Position numbers and translations under genes: made by a program
Shown here: positions 18,971 through 30,479 of the stretch, in pieces
Position numbering within the stretch: position 1 is the stretch's first letter
Layout of the letters: every line of letters starts with the position of its first letter
Notes under the pieces: generated by a model
Database searches by the model: none
Seen by the model: only the letters and a program-made list of their open reading frames with translations
Told to the model about the DNA's origin: nothing
Assembly (NCBI GenBank): GCA_917880885.1
Contig: OU862927.1
Coordinates: 21,483,450 to 21,547,449, forward strand
DNA from: Limnephilus marmoratus
Lineage: Eukaryota; Arthropoda; Insecta; Trichoptera; Limnephilidae
Reading direction: 5' to 3'
Length of the DNA: 64,000 nucleotides

Positions 18971-21165
18971 GAGTAGTTGAAAATCAAAAGGTACTTATCC
19001 ACCATTTTGACTTTTTTTGAGATTTAAATGCCAACACGTTCTCCTGGACCATAGCTATGTTTGAAATATTATTTCAGTGCCAAAACATGGTTAAATCCTT
19101 AGTTATAGCTTGTTAAAAATCGTCTTCAATTTCAAAACGTACTTAAATCCAAAATCGTTTATTTTCAAAACGTACTCAAATCCAACAACCAATTAGGGCC
19201 ATGAAATTGGCAGCCATATTGGTTTTTTAACCAATCAATGAGCAGCTTTCTGTGCAAAGGACACCATAACAAGAAATGCGTTTTTTGTGATTGGTTTTGA
19301 AGTTGATGTGGTCGTGATTTTTTTGAGTTATTAACGGTAATTTTGCAAATTAAACAAAACTGAGTGAATCAGTTTGTTCTCCAGTTGTACCAGCACGCAC
19401 TGGAAAAGGCAGAAAACGTTTAAGGCGACCGGAAGAGTGGACAATCAACAAACAAAAAGTTATAAGGTGAGTTTCATCATGCTACTAAGACATCAGTGGT
19501 GTATTCAAAATTTTATGGTTTTTGTCAAATTTTTTTTCTGTTTATATAATAATTACCTATCTTTTCTATATTTTTTACTTCAGTGGAGTATTTTTGTACT
19601 ACCGAAGTAGGAATATTTTCCGTGCCATATATATTTTCCTTCATTTGTTTCACTTGAAAGTACTAGTTTTTTTGGCGGTGTTTTCATTATAAGCTTGAAA
19701 ATCAGTAAATATGTTTATAATGATCCATTTATACCATAGTGTAATCATAATGTAAATACATTTGTGGATGTTTGAGCATTGCAAAAAGGCAATTATCTAT
19801 CTACAACACTTGAATTAGGATCTAATGTAAATGATTTATTTACTTATTTGAAATTTATGCAGTTTCATTTCTCTTAGCACCATATATTGGGTTCAAACAA
19901 ATATTTTCTATGCACATATTTCAAAATAATATCATTCTCTTATTTTATTTTAGATATTCTGCTACTGAGCCTCCTAGATATCCGTTACCCTGCAATCAGA
20001 TAAAAGCACTCAACTTTCGCACTTTGAGAATGGTTGACATAGAATCATTTCACAGGGCATTTTATGCAAGGAAAGATAAAATTTACCAGGACAATTTTAT
20101 TTTGAAATATTGCTTGATTGCAACTCCAGCCCGTCGCAGAGTACAAAATGAAGCAAATTTCAGGAAGAAATCTGTAAAATATTATGTTCGTGCCCATGAT
20201 AAAACATTAGTGCCGGTGTGCAAAAAGGCTTTTATGTGTATATTACAAGTAAAAAGTTTTGATGGAATTTTAAATCGACATCATGGCAGTGGGGAAATGG
20301 CGAAAGAAACTCGCGGGGGTGATAGAAAATTGAAAAAATATGAAGGCCGTAGAAACTGTGTGAAAACATTCATAGAGTCCTTCAAAATTACCGAGTCCCA
20401 CTACTGTCGGGGCAAATCTGAGAGACAATATTTACTGTCTCACATGAATATACAAAAAATGTGGAAAATGTACAATACACAACGCGACGAAAACATGAAA
20501 GTAAAAGGAATTTTTTTCAGAAAAATTTTTAACATTGACTACAATATAGGATTTAGTTCTCCAAAAACAGATGCATGCTCAACTTTTTCGAAATTAACGG
20601 AAAAAATAAAGAATGAAAATGATCAGTTTACGAAAAACCTATACATTATGGAAAAAAAGAGCACACAAATGCGAGCAGAAGCTTTTTTCAAACTGCTACA
20701 AGAAGAAAGGGAAAAAGTTTACTATCCGCAGGGAATATTGTATTTAAAAATAAATAATGTTTGGCTTTAAAAAGACTTTTATTTTTTAGTTAATATGAAT
20801 TATGTTTCATCTATGCATATATAAATGATGTAATTTCTTCACTACACCCCTGGCAGAGAAGTATTATCAAACACAGTTTATGAGTTTCAAAATGTGACTA
20901 AATCCAAAGACTTCACTTTCAAAATGTATCTAAATCCATGGTTCAATATCAAATTGTATGTAAGTCCATTTTTAAATATTAAATAACTAATTAATTATCT
21001 ATCAGATTTTTATTTCAAATACGTATTTAAAATGTCTTATTTTACCTTCATTTTTACAAAACATTTAATTTTACTTTATTAAACTTAAATGCTATGAAAC
21101 AGTTTTCTTGCTTTTGCCAAAAATTTGGTTCGTGGAGATAAGTACGTTTTGATATTAGACTACTC
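18971..21165 (+). mobile_element. DNA transposon of unassigned superfamily with two-exon gene
   Basis: The left end GAGTAGTTGAAAATCAAAAG and the inverse complement of the right end, GAGTAGTCTAATATCAAAAC, match at about 27 of the first 32 positions, so these are terminal inverted repeats. AAAT lies outside both ends (18967-18970 and 21166-21169), a possible 4-bp target duplication. Inside each end a motif close to TTTCAAAACGTACTTAAATC is repeated several times in the same orientation (about 19065-19200 and 20885-20970). The only gene is the spliced frame at 19360-20770. A 4-bp duplication fits Sola-type elements, but I cannot assign the superfamily from sequence alone. Confidence 0.7.
19360..20770 (+). 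CDS. Two-exon transposon protein of unrecognised family
   Basis: Exon 1 is 19360-19466 and ends AAG before GTGAGT. The intron of 487 bp ends TTTTATTTTAG at 19953; exon 2 runs 19954-20770 with phase preserved across the junction, giving 307 codons. Exon 1 encodes a basic segment (GKGRKRLRRPEEWTINKQK); exon 2 has conserved-looking blocks KTLVPVCKKAFMCIL, ESHYCRGKSERQYLLSHMNI and SSPKTDACSTFSKLT. I recall similar unnamed proteins repeated across insect genomes, which fits a transposon. They are longer, so this copy probably lacks its C-terminal (catalytic) part. No ATG opens exon 1: a CTG stands where MSES-like start would be expected, either a mutated start or a near-cognate one. No DDE triad can be pointed out. 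The function is unknown. Confidence 0.6.
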
Positions 21166-21169
21166 AAAT

Positions 21170-23225
21170 AAGAACATAAATAGAAAATTTAAAAAAAATA
21201 ATAATTATAGTAAAAAAATTAATAATAACACAAATAAATAATCAAATATTATGCAGGGCGTGATCTTGAGTGCGCTCGGGCCCATCGCTCACTCAGAAGT
21301 GGAGCATCCTGGCTCCAGTGACCCGGTGTCTCATCAGACTGGCGAATCCATGGATACCTAATTCTGTGAACATTGTTGAAGCGCTGCTGTACCTTCTGAA
21401 TCCAAATATGATTCTGCACGCATAATATTAGTAGAATTAGTAGGATATTAATAACAGTTTTCTTCTTCAAAACTCAATTGAATATTTAAACCCACTTTTA
21501 CTAAAGCTTACATCTTCTGAAATAGCAATCCCTCTGGCCTTTAGTTCTGCACAGCGAGAAACAAGATTGTTATGTTTTTGTATAAACAGATTTTTTAACA
21601 CCCCGGCTCCGGGCGGCCCGAAGCAAGTCATTAATGCCTAGAAAACACCCCTTGAGTTCAGAAATCGTGAATTATTCATCACTTTTCTCATTAATCACAC
21701 TTTAGCTTTGTTCCTCTCTTCCAGGGGTACAGGAAACCCTAAGCCAATAGCGGTTTGATGCCACTCCCGAAAATATACTACATTATTCTGCGCCGGTTCT
21801 ACGAGACTTACCTACTTACAATATGATTTAACTGTCGGGATATTTGATAGTTCTAAAAAGATAATGAACTGAGAGTTGATTTACCGCCCAGTAAAAGTTA
21901 AGGTCATAGGGTAGGCGGTTGAGAAGTTTATTTCCGTAACAACCTTGAAAGAGTACCTACCACAATTAGTTCAGTAAATAACCCTTCGTTATTTTTTTTT
22001 GCTGACTTTGTTCAATAACTTTTGGAATTTTGTTAGATTTACACTTTTGGAATACACGTAGCAAAATTGACTCTCTTTACCAACATTTATATAGGCATTA
22101 TAAAAGATAATTGTCACGATAATAATTATATCTCTGGAATAATTATTGTTCTGACCCAAAAACCTCTTCTCAATTATTTTAGTTTTTAGCCGATTGATAA
22201 TTTGTTGCCTCCTGTATAGCTATGTAATTAATCAATCGCCTTTTTTTGTTTAATCGATTGGCATTCCCGATGAGTTACATAATTCATTTTCGGACGGGAT
22301 GAACTTAAGATTCATGAGTGGGGGAAAATAGTTACGATTTTAACTAGTTATTGTGAAATTAAAAATATAAAAGAAAGGTTAAGTAGAACAAAAAACAATA
22401 GAAAACAGATAATGTGATTTCAACTTTAATAAGATAATTTTTTAGCTTTTCGAGATATTATCTTTCTATTTCTAGCTAGTCTTCTCCACATTGACATAAA
22501 TTGACATGCCTGATTGAATCCCATAATTGTTTGCAAAACATTTCCCTATTTTCGAGAAATCGTGGATTTCACTACTTACTTTTTTATCAAAGTTATTAAA
22601 TTTTGGCATACGTACTTAGATGAAATATATGGGTTCGCGATAAGTTTTTACAATTTTCATATCGCTCCTATGTAGAAACAGGACGGTAAAGGGGCGCGCA
22701 GTCAGCTCCACGCAAAAGCTCGGATCTTAGATTTTTTTTCGCAATGGATCACGTCACGGTTTAACAACGCACTTTCCGTGTAAAATAGTTTTACAAACAT
22801 ACTGATTCTCTTAAGATTTTTCGGCATCCATTTCGAGCTCATTTCTGATGAAGCAATTTAAATCCGTATCGCTGTATACATTTAAAATACGTTGCACACG
22901 AAGTTAGGGAAGACCGGTTCAATCCTAAATAAGAAGAAAACAGAAAGGCCACGGAGCAGGAAGAGCGAAGAACGTCGCGCAAGTTGATACAAAAGATCCA
23001 GACTGCTTGTTTGTAAATACCTGACGTGTTATCCATTCGGGGTATTTCGGTAGTGCTCGGTAAATACCCAAAGTCTCATGACGATACGTCAGCTATTTAC
23101 CTCTCTCTTAGCCAGATGTTTTAATGTTCAAGGGTCGTGCATTTTTTTCTACAGAAAATGTAAATTAAAAAATGCTTGAAAATGATTTATGTAACCTACC
23201 AGAACACTACGAAACAGAACCAATA
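21170..23225. other. Unassigned DNA with a possible LINE C-terminus remnant
   Basis: On the minus strand at about 21250-21420 the reading CRIIFGFRRYSS...GIHGFASL looks like the decayed end of a LINE ORF2, at low confidence. The remainder to 23225 shows no recognisable gene or repeat. Confidence 0.3.
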
Positions 23226-23227
23226 GT

Positions 23228-23900
23228 TGATAATTCTTCTTCTTCTTCAATGGCGCTACAGCCCATTTTAGAGCCTTGGCCTCCTTCAAAATAAGCCTCC
23301 ACCGCCCTCTGTCCTCGGCCATCGTCTTCCAATCTGCAACATGGAGTAATCCTCTTGCATCCTTCCTGACATCATCCTCCCACCTCAGTCTAGGTCTGCC
23401 CGCCTTTCGTTTACCTCCCGGGTGTCCTGTCAGAATCTTCTTCGGTACTCATGTGCATGGCGTTCGGTGCACATGTCCGGCCCATCTTAATCTTTGGAGC
23501 CTTAAATGGGTGGAGAGTTTGGGAGCTTGGTAAATATCATAGAGCTCATTATTGTGGCGGATTCTCCATGCCTCTCCCTCTCGCACCGCTCCTAAGATTC
23601 TTCGAAGTACCTTTCTTTCGAAGATGTCCAGCTGTTCCGCTAACTTTGCTGTCAGTGTTCCCGCCTCACATCCATAGGCCAAGACCGTTCTGATAATTGT
23701 TTTATAAGGTTATTTTGGTTTTCCTATGGACGTTTCGGGATTTGAACACTGGCAGCAACGCGAAGTAAGTGTTGTTAGCGGCTGTAATGCGCTTTCTTAC
23801 TTCTACGGGGTCTTCATTGTTCTGCAGGTAGGTTAACGGAGCCCAGGTAGGTAAACTCTTCGAGTTGATAATTATCATATCCTAAACGAACCTCACCTAA
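23228..23900 (-). pseudogene. RTE-type LINE, C-terminal fragment
   Basis: On the minus strand: NEDPVEVRKRITAAN, then after a stop AYGCEAGTLTAKLAEQL, FERKVLRRILGAVREGEAW, LRLQRLRWAGHVHR, and finally a WEDDVRKDA-like decayed tail ending in (GAA)n at 23228-23245. This is the post-RT C-terminal region of RTE-clade elements. The RT itself is missing, so the copy is 5' truncated, and at least two stops interrupt it. Confidence 0.75.
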
Positions 23901-24159
23901 CAATTCAACATTCTTGTAAAGTACCTGAAACATAAAATTGGCTATCACGCATTAATGCAGCCTCATAAAAAACTGATGTTTTAGCGTCTGTAATGTCTGG
24001 TATTTACGAAGCGACTTCGAACATCTAACGATCGCCCCAGCCCTGCCGAAATATCCTTAGTGGATAAATTGTTCAGCCTTGTCGATGCGCAAGTGTGCGA
24101 CTGCTTTGATGATACCAGATCTACTTTACGTCGAAAAATGGAATTAATTTACAACAGGC

Positions 24160-24230
24160 GCATCCATTATCGTACATCCAATGTGACCATAGCGAATGTG
24201 ACCATATCGTACATCCAATGTGACCATGGC
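24160..24230 (+). repeat. Short direct repeats ATCGTACATCCAATGTGACC
   Basis: The block ATCGTACATCCAATGTGACC occurs twice within 45 bases (about 24170 and 24206) with a related AGCGAATGTGACCAT between. It lies immediately left of the hairpin at 24240 and may be part of the same small element. Confidence 0.6.
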
Positions 24231-24239
24231 GAAGGACTT

Positions 24240-24284
24240 TCTCCCTAACAAACTGATATCGCGAATATCATTTTGTTAGGGAGA
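24240..24284. repeat. 20-bp stem hairpin with 5-base loop
   Basis: TCTCCCTAACAAACTGATAT at 24240-24259 pairs with 24265-24284 at 19 of 20 positions around CGCGA. The very tight hairpin could be the joined inverted ends of a small transposon. It is not a bacterial-type terminator: the context is eukaryotic. Confidence 0.85.
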
Positions 24285-24611
24285 TAATTATAGGTGAAAT
24301 CCCATGACTCTCCCGTAGCCTAGACTGCACTCCTGATTTTTTTAAATGTTGCATTCGAGAAAATCTGGTATACCTACTTGAATAAACCAGCCACTAAAGA
24401 CTAAACTCGAACTAAAGGCGAAATTTTGTTCAAGAGCTCACCGACATCCCACACGTGTAATAATATTGGTACTTGATTCTAAGAATGCCAGCGGCGCAAT
24501 TGTGGAAATATTGGACAAAATTATTTCCAACAAATAATAAATAATGTTTCATATTTGCCTATTTTATTTTAAAAAAACATTCATTTTCGTACGACTTTAC
24601 GCTCCTACACA

Positions 24612-24965
24612 TAGTTATGTTGCAGGGTGCTAGGGTTCATCAGGTGAGATATGTTCAGGTCTTGACGGCGGATGTGCCTGCTCACCAGCTGCGTGACGGA
24701 AGGGATCGGGAGTGGCCGGTTTATGAAGACCCTTTGACCTCATCAACTGGTCTCTCTCTCGACACATCGTCTTTTGCAGCGGGAGAGATAGATTCATACG
24801 TCTGTCACCCACCCACACTCACCCTTCAAATCTTTTTCCTTCCCAGAAATTTCAATCCTTCCTTTCCTAAAGAGACCCTCCACACAGCCTAAAAGATGAC
24901 GTAGGCCCTGAGGGGAATTATTTTCTTCAAGGACTCCTGAATGGGGTAATTAAAAAAAGTTGTAC
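24612..24965 (+). repeat. SINE family B copy
   Basis: AGGTGAGATATGTTCAGGTC corresponds to GGGGTGAGGTTTGTCTACG of the 42 kb copy. The middle GCGGGAGAGATAGATTCATA matches the 55 kb copy. The 3' tail TTCCTTTCCTAAAGAGACC, AAGATGACGTAGGCCCTGAG ends in a run of A residues. The extreme 5' end seen at 42360 is missing. Confidence 0.75.
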
Positions 24966-26795
24966 TTTAAGAATTATCATTCCAAGACATATCAAATCGA
25001 ATGATTGCTATCTTATCTTTCTTTACGAATTTGTTTTATTATAATTTCTAAGAATTACAAAATATTAATTACTTCTCGTTCGTTTTCAAATGATTTTGAA
25101 TGGGGAGTGATTCCATTTAAAAGTTTACGTTTTCATACAGACGGGATCCAGCTTGAAAGGAACTTCAATTTGCTTTCGACAGAAAGCAAATATTGTGCAT
25201 GCATTCAAGCGGGCCCAAAGGAAATTATATGTAGCAATTTAATTAATATTTTCATTCACTTACCCTTTACAGTCGGTGAACTACTTTAAGCAGTGACTGT
25301 AATTAAATTAAGGTCTCACGGTAGTCACGGAAGTGAGCGTATGCTGCAATTCTGAAATTTTGCTCGTGCGTTTGTAAAGAGCTTTAAATCGTATAAAGAG
25401 CCGTGATGCCTCATTTTCTTTTTACGCCACCATTAAGATTAATTAAGAGTAAGATAAACGGTGCCTGGAAACTCGTAGTAAAGTGGAAAACTGGTGAATT
25501 TGCATCACAATTGGAGTCGATTTTGTAGTATAACTATCGAGTTAATCGAGTCCTAACTTTTTTAACATCATTTTTTTTTTAATCGGTCGCCAGGGGTTTA
25601 ATTTTCGCTCTGTCGGCGAAGTATCATCGTCTCTCGTCCGGCATGCCGCTTGAAGTCCTGAAAACCCTTCTGGATGGAAGGAGAGAGACTCTTTCAATCA
25701 ATTCTCACCCCAGAAGATTCTTGGAAACTTGAGGTTGGAGGTTATTCACCGCTTACCCGCCCTGGTATAGGTAACATACGGTTACTCCTTTAAGGATCTC
25801 GCAAGGACTATATTTTTTTTGAATGAACGAATCTACGTTTAGTTTTGAACGAATCTAGACCTCCAGTCTCCCTGCATACGTTGTTAGTAAGCAGTGCTTA
25901 GCGGGAAATCAAGAGTGTTAGTAAGTGTTAGTATGACTACATATAGACAAGACAATGGGACAGGTTGGTGATAGTCCACGAGGAGGCAAGCGCTGGGTGA
26001 TTGCATCCAGCGTATCCTGCAAGCACATGTCGGGAGAAAGACATGGTAGGTACATAAATAATAAGAGTAGGTATAGGTGGAAAACGGGTGGGATTCCTCT
26101 CCAATCGATTGGCAGTCTCAGCAAGTATGCGCATGACGTTCGATCTAGCCGTAAACCACAATCAGCTTCCGCGCCCCTTAGCCGGTTCCTCGGTGGTGTC
26201 TTAAAGAAAAGTAAATGGGAGATTGGGGGGAAATGCCCGACGACCTAAGGAATTCAGCATCAAGAAGCCGGAGGCAGGGCGAAGGAGAGCCTAGGTCACC
26301 CGACCAACCCTCAAACCTGCACATGTTGCTGGCGGTGGCTCAAATGATTTTAGAGGGCACCGTGCCGTCGTCGTCCGACTTCTGTCGATGCAAGGATGAG
26401 GTCTAGCTCACCCCCAAATGGGGAAAAAGACATTATAAAACAAAAAGGAACTTGATTGGCAAACGCCCAACGTAGAAAATGCCCTTCTAATACAAGACCC
26501 CACCGAGAGACAGTCTGGTTTCTCACTACCTCGTGAACTCTGGCCCGCCATTAAAGGATAAGATTGTACCCACATGATGCATAGTCGGAACCTTAAAGAG
26601 TCGGCGATCTGTGAACGCGGTGCGGTGCAAACCACCGGTCAACAAATGCTCGTTCCATTCATTCCCTGGCAGTATTGATGAAGTCCTAAGGGCGACGCTA
26701 GACTGGCTCGTAGACCTGCCCCTCTTTGAACCCTACCTGAAAGAACGAGATTGAATTATATATACATTAATTTAATCATGAATACAAATGTTTTC
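24966..26795. other. Unassigned DNA with two GC-richer patches
   Basis: GC-richer stretches at 25580-25800 and 26130-26730 contrast with the AT-rich surroundings and look like remnants of inserted element sequence (for example GGAGGCAGGGCGAAGG, ACCGTGCCGTCGTCGTCC). The frames in them are short and match no family I know. A host origin is also possible. Confidence 0.3.
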
Positions 26796-26799
26796 AAAT

Positions 26800-27420
26800 A
26801 GATGTATTTAAAAAAACTAATAGTTTTTACTTCTTCAAAAACAGCAAATTTATTTTGTGGCCCCATTTTGATAAAATTAAAACATTTCTTGGTTTTAACG
26901 ATTTTTAATGACAATAAAACCGACAAGTTTCGAGAACGATGCTCCCTTCCACAGGGTTTATTAAAAACTAATTATAACAATAAACGTAACTTAGGTGTCA
27001 ATGAAAAGGTTGGAGTGGGTGGAGGAAGGGGGAAATTGAGGGCACAATATCTCAATGGGCACAATTTACAAAGTGAACAGTTTCAATAGTGGGTCATTTA
27101 AAAATATTTTCTGATTAATTATAATATTTAGATTTGAATTTACGCTCTTTCTAATTTCTAATATTTCCAATTTATCCAACTGAACGCCATTAACATTACG
27201 ATGTAATAATTCGATTCCACCATTTAAGTCAAAACTGTGACTAGTCTCCAACAAATGATTGGCAAACTCCAAAAAAATTTTATTGTTTAAACATTTCATA
27301 TTATGTTCGTTTATCCTTATTTTAAAGTTTCTCGCAGTTTTACCTATAGAAAAGAAACCATAATTTACAGATTCCAGAATTTTCATTTTTGAATCTTTAT
27401 CCTCATTATTTACTTAGAAT
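26800..27420 (-). pseudogene. Penelope-like element, GIY-YIG end and 3' region
   Basis: On the minus strand, YGFFSIGKTARNFKIRINEH followed by FANHLLETSHSFDLNGG and LDKLEILEIRK is the pattern of the C-terminal GIY-YIG endonuclease of Penelope-like elements (G-K/E-T-x-R-x-FKxRxxEH, then a variable loop and LExLEI). The downstream 3' region (towards 26930) contains AACCCTGTGGAAGGGAGC and CTCGAAACTTGTCGG, reminiscent of Penelope-like 3' ends. The RT domain is absent, so only the 3' end survives. The N-terminal GIY box is degenerate (YGFFSIG). Confidence 0.7.
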
Positions 27421-27639
27421 AGTAGTACTTACTTAGTATGAATTGTCCTTCTCCGAAGGACGTGCACAATATACAATGATATCTTTTACGACGCTGATAT
27501 TTTCCATTTGTCCTCAGGCCAATTTATTAAATTCATAATAGAAAAAATCAAAACAAATTGTTAATTATGAACTCTCCACCCCTGCTGCATGTTATTTTTT
27601 TTTCATTTTCATTATGTTGGTTTTCCTTCTTTTTATAAT

Positions 27640-27910
27640 AATAATAATAATATTTGGATGATTTACATATCCCACATGCTTTAATTTGTGTATTTTTTTC
27701 ATTTCTGTTGTACCTAGATATATATATTTTTCTTTTTTTTCTACCACCTCATGTTTTCTTTTATGTTTTAATCTATGTTTATATATACATAATATATTAT
27801 AAATTTTAGCGGAAACTTCGCTGGTTAATGCAACCATGTAATATGTTACTCTATTATGAAAATATGTATAACTGTTTGTTTCCTTAATAAACTAAAAAAA
27901 AAAAAAAAAT
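27640..27910 (+). repeat. Retroposed 3' end with AATAAA and poly-A
   Basis: CCTTAATAAACT followed by 16 A residues (to about 27909) is the 3' end of a retroposed transcript. Upstream is AT-rich with a short (AAT)n at 27638-27650. The source is not identifiable. Confidence 0.45.
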
Positions 27911-28680
27911 TAATAGCCCACCTTCGTTGGTTTACGCTTTGGAACCGATGTATTTACACAACTGAATAAGAAATTTATGAAGTAGGTGGGCACTTTGTTT
28001 GCAGGCTGACATAAATAATTGGTACCAACGAGACTATTCTTTACCCGAATCTTTTTTTCGCGACCCTTACAAATTAACTTATTTAATCTTCACAGTTTTA
28101 AGTCCCTTTCACGGGTGAAAGGTTGTAAGTGCCTACCTGTACCGCAGCTTTAAATTCATTCACTCCGCAGCTTCTTTTCACACATTTCTTCGAAAGATTC
28201 ACTCGGTCTTTTAATTAATTACTTTACGTCCTTAGAAAAATACCTGCGAATTCGGGCAAAATAAATAAAAATAAGCATCAGGAGCAGTTGACGATCTTCT
28301 CAATTGGAATTTAGCTTTTTTTTTATACTTTTCGGTCTAGGAATTTTTATTTAAGGTTTTTTCATTGTTTCATCTAGCGAAATAACTAACTGGAATCTTC
28401 AGCGAATTTAGAGTGCTTTTTTTGTGTTTTAAAAAAAACCTTTTGTCATTTTGTTCGCAAAAGATTAATCTTTGACGATATATTTTTGGACTGTTAGTGA
28501 GTGTACCAAATCTATTTCAAATACTGTCTTATACTCACTGTCTGGAGTTAATGACGTAAAAGCCTCAACAAATTAGAGATTTTTTTAAATAAAGCAATTT
28601 CAGATAAAAATGATTTGAGTAGAATGTAGATAAATAGAGGTGGTTGGAAAAAAGCCCAGAGCACGTTTATAAGTCCTTAG
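27911..28680. other. Unassigned AT-rich DNA
   Basis: No gene, RNA gene or repeat recognised. Confidence 0.4.
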
Positions 28681-28684
28681 TTTT

Positions 28685-29095
28685 TCCATATATTTTTATG
28701 TGAATACCACACAAGAGTTCCAACTGGTCCAAAACATCTGGAGCTAATGAGACATGACATCTTCAATTGGGGTATGTTATATGGCTGAAGGTGATGGTGG
28801 GAAGAATATGAGAAAGAGGAAGGTGTGGAAGTCCCTGACTATTCAGATCTGGTCACCAAGTACAGCTTTAGCCATTTAAGCAACGTTTTCGATTCTGTAT
28901 AGTGGTCTTACACTAGAGTGATACTGAAAGTATCTCCTACTCTGTATCCTGCAACAAATATATCTTATATTGCTTTGAATGATTAAATTGTGAAAAAATA
29001 CATATTATGCCGGTTCACGACGAGATTTGAATACATGTCTTCCGGATTTTTGAACAAGAGCTTTACCACTAGACGATGGAGGTCATTCGCCAATT
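28685..29095 (-). repeat. SINE family A, near full length
   Basis: On the minus strand: a tRNA-like head with A box CGTCTAGTGGTAAAGC and B box GTATTCAAATCTC at 29090-29010, then GGAGATACTTTCAGTATC, CCAGATCTGAATAGTCAGGG and finally CATACCCCAATTGAAGATG...CACAC near 28700. Head, body and tail are in the same order as the plus-strand copy at 53095. Confidence 0.8.
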
Positions 29096-29180
29096 CGCCA
29101 ATTAACCGTGCTCTTCATACGTTAAATAATATTTGCCTAAACATTAACATCGATATTTTCTCCGATTAATTGCCCAAATA

Positions 29181-30135
29181 TTAGGTCCTTACATATGAAA
29201 TTGGCGTTTTGTATGGGAGGAACATAAAGTCGATTTTTTTTTAATATAATATATTTATTTAATCAAAGTCTGTACCATTGCTATTTATGCACTTTTGCCA
29301 TCTCATAGGTAGTTCATCGATCCCTTTACTAAAAAAACCATTCGGACGGGAATCAATAAAATCGTTGAAGGCGGTTTAGACTGCCCCATCGGAGTTGAAT
29401 TTTTTCCCTTGCAAAAAGTTATCCAAATTTCGAAAAAAAATGGTAATCTTTGGGGCAAGGTCCGGAGAGTACGGTGGATGTCTTAGACATTCCAATTGAA
29501 GCTCCTCTAATTTGGTAGCCGTCTATTGTGCAGTGTGTGATCTAGCGTTCTAACGCGCGTTTGTTGATTTGCTTCACTCAATTCGTGAGGTACCCATCTT
29601 TCAAGCTTTTTCACCTTCCTAATTTGCTTCAAGTGGATTAAAACAGTTTCATTACTAACACCGCTTCATCACTAACACCTGCAGCTAACTTGGACGTGGT
29701 TTGCGATGGATCCGCTTCTACAATAGCCTTCAATTCTTCATTATTAACTTTGGTCTCCAGCAGTCCACGGGGCTTGCTCTGCAGGTCGAAATTTCCAGAA
29801 CGAAAACGTTGGAACCAAAAACGCACTGTGTTTTCTTTTGCGGCACCATCGCCACACATATCATTAATCCTTCGAGCCGTTTCTGCAGCACTGGTGCCAC
29901 GGTGGAACTCGTACTCGTAAACAACGCGATATTTCAAGTTTTCAATTTTGTAAACTAAGTGACGCAAAGAAAAAAAACAATTAAGGAAAAAACAAATTAA
30001 TTATAATTTTCTAAACACAAATACATGAGTAAATAGCTGTATAAATTTGAATTTGGAATTCCTAACCAAAGAGAAGATATTTGAGATCAAAGTTGCCAGT
30101 ACGGCAAAACGCCAATTTCATATGAAAGGACCTAT
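29181..30135 (-). mobile_element. Internally deleted mariner element
   Basis: The ends are inverse complements: TTAGGTCCTTACATATGAAA on the left and, inverted, ATAGGTCCTTTCATATGAAA on the right, continuing ATTGGCGTTTTG on both. TA flanks both ends (29179-29180 and 30136-30137). At ~955 bp it is shorter than an intact ~1.3 kb mariner. Confidence 0.85.
29225..29967 (-). pseudogene. Mariner transposase, broken
   Basis: From 29967 downward: an N-terminal helix-turn-helix region (YEYEFHRGTSAAETARRIND, VRFWFQRFRSGNFDLQ), then KKLERWVPHELSEANQQTRV in another frame, then a jump to the decayed HPPYSPDLAP-type block and the C-terminal FIDSRPNGFFSKGIDELPM, ending QKCINSNGTDFD and stop near 29270. The central part with the first two catalytic aspartates is deleted and there are frameshifts, so it is inactive. 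N-terminal and C-terminal halves flank the deletion in the expected order. Confidence 0.85.
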
Positions 30136-30249
30136 TATAAAAAGAGCATCATGTCAATAACATAAACTGCTCAATGCGCATAGTTACATATCCCGTCACC
30201 TCTTCTCCCATCTACAAACATACTCACACATACACATTCACCTACTAAG

Positions 30250-30350
30250 TCATTAAACGTAGCGAACCACTTGGGGCGACCTGTGGCAGAGGTTTTGGTT
30301 AACCAATAAATGGTTCCCGGGTCAGCGGTACACATTTTCGCCTCCCAGAT
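30250..30350 (-). repeat. SINE family B, 5' end
   Basis: On the minus strand: GGCGAAAATGTGTACCGCTG, GAACCATTTATTGGTTAACC, CTGCCACAGGTCGCCCC and AGTGGTTCGCTACGTTTAAT. This is the 5' block of the copies at 42360 and 55040; the rest of the element is missing. Confidence 0.7.
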
Positions 30351-30479
30351 TACAAACGATGTTTTATTTTATTTTATTTTACACGGTATTATACGAGTAT
30401 GCCTAAGTTGTCTCCAAAATCATGAAATCGTCTTTATACTCTACATTTTTTTCTTTACAACACAAATTAATAAAGTACA

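Noticed and set aside
19374..19610. 78-codon ATG-initiated frame over exon 1
   Set aside because: It is in another frame than the one that splices into exon 2, reads through the GTGAGT donor and ends in intron sequence.
23276..23693. Two plus-strand frames of 80-85 codons
   Set aside because: Antisense shadows of the RTE-type LINE C-terminus on the minus strand.
24240..24284. Rho-independent terminator
   Set aside because: Stem-loop with no gene upstream and a eukaryotic context; treated as an inverted repeat.
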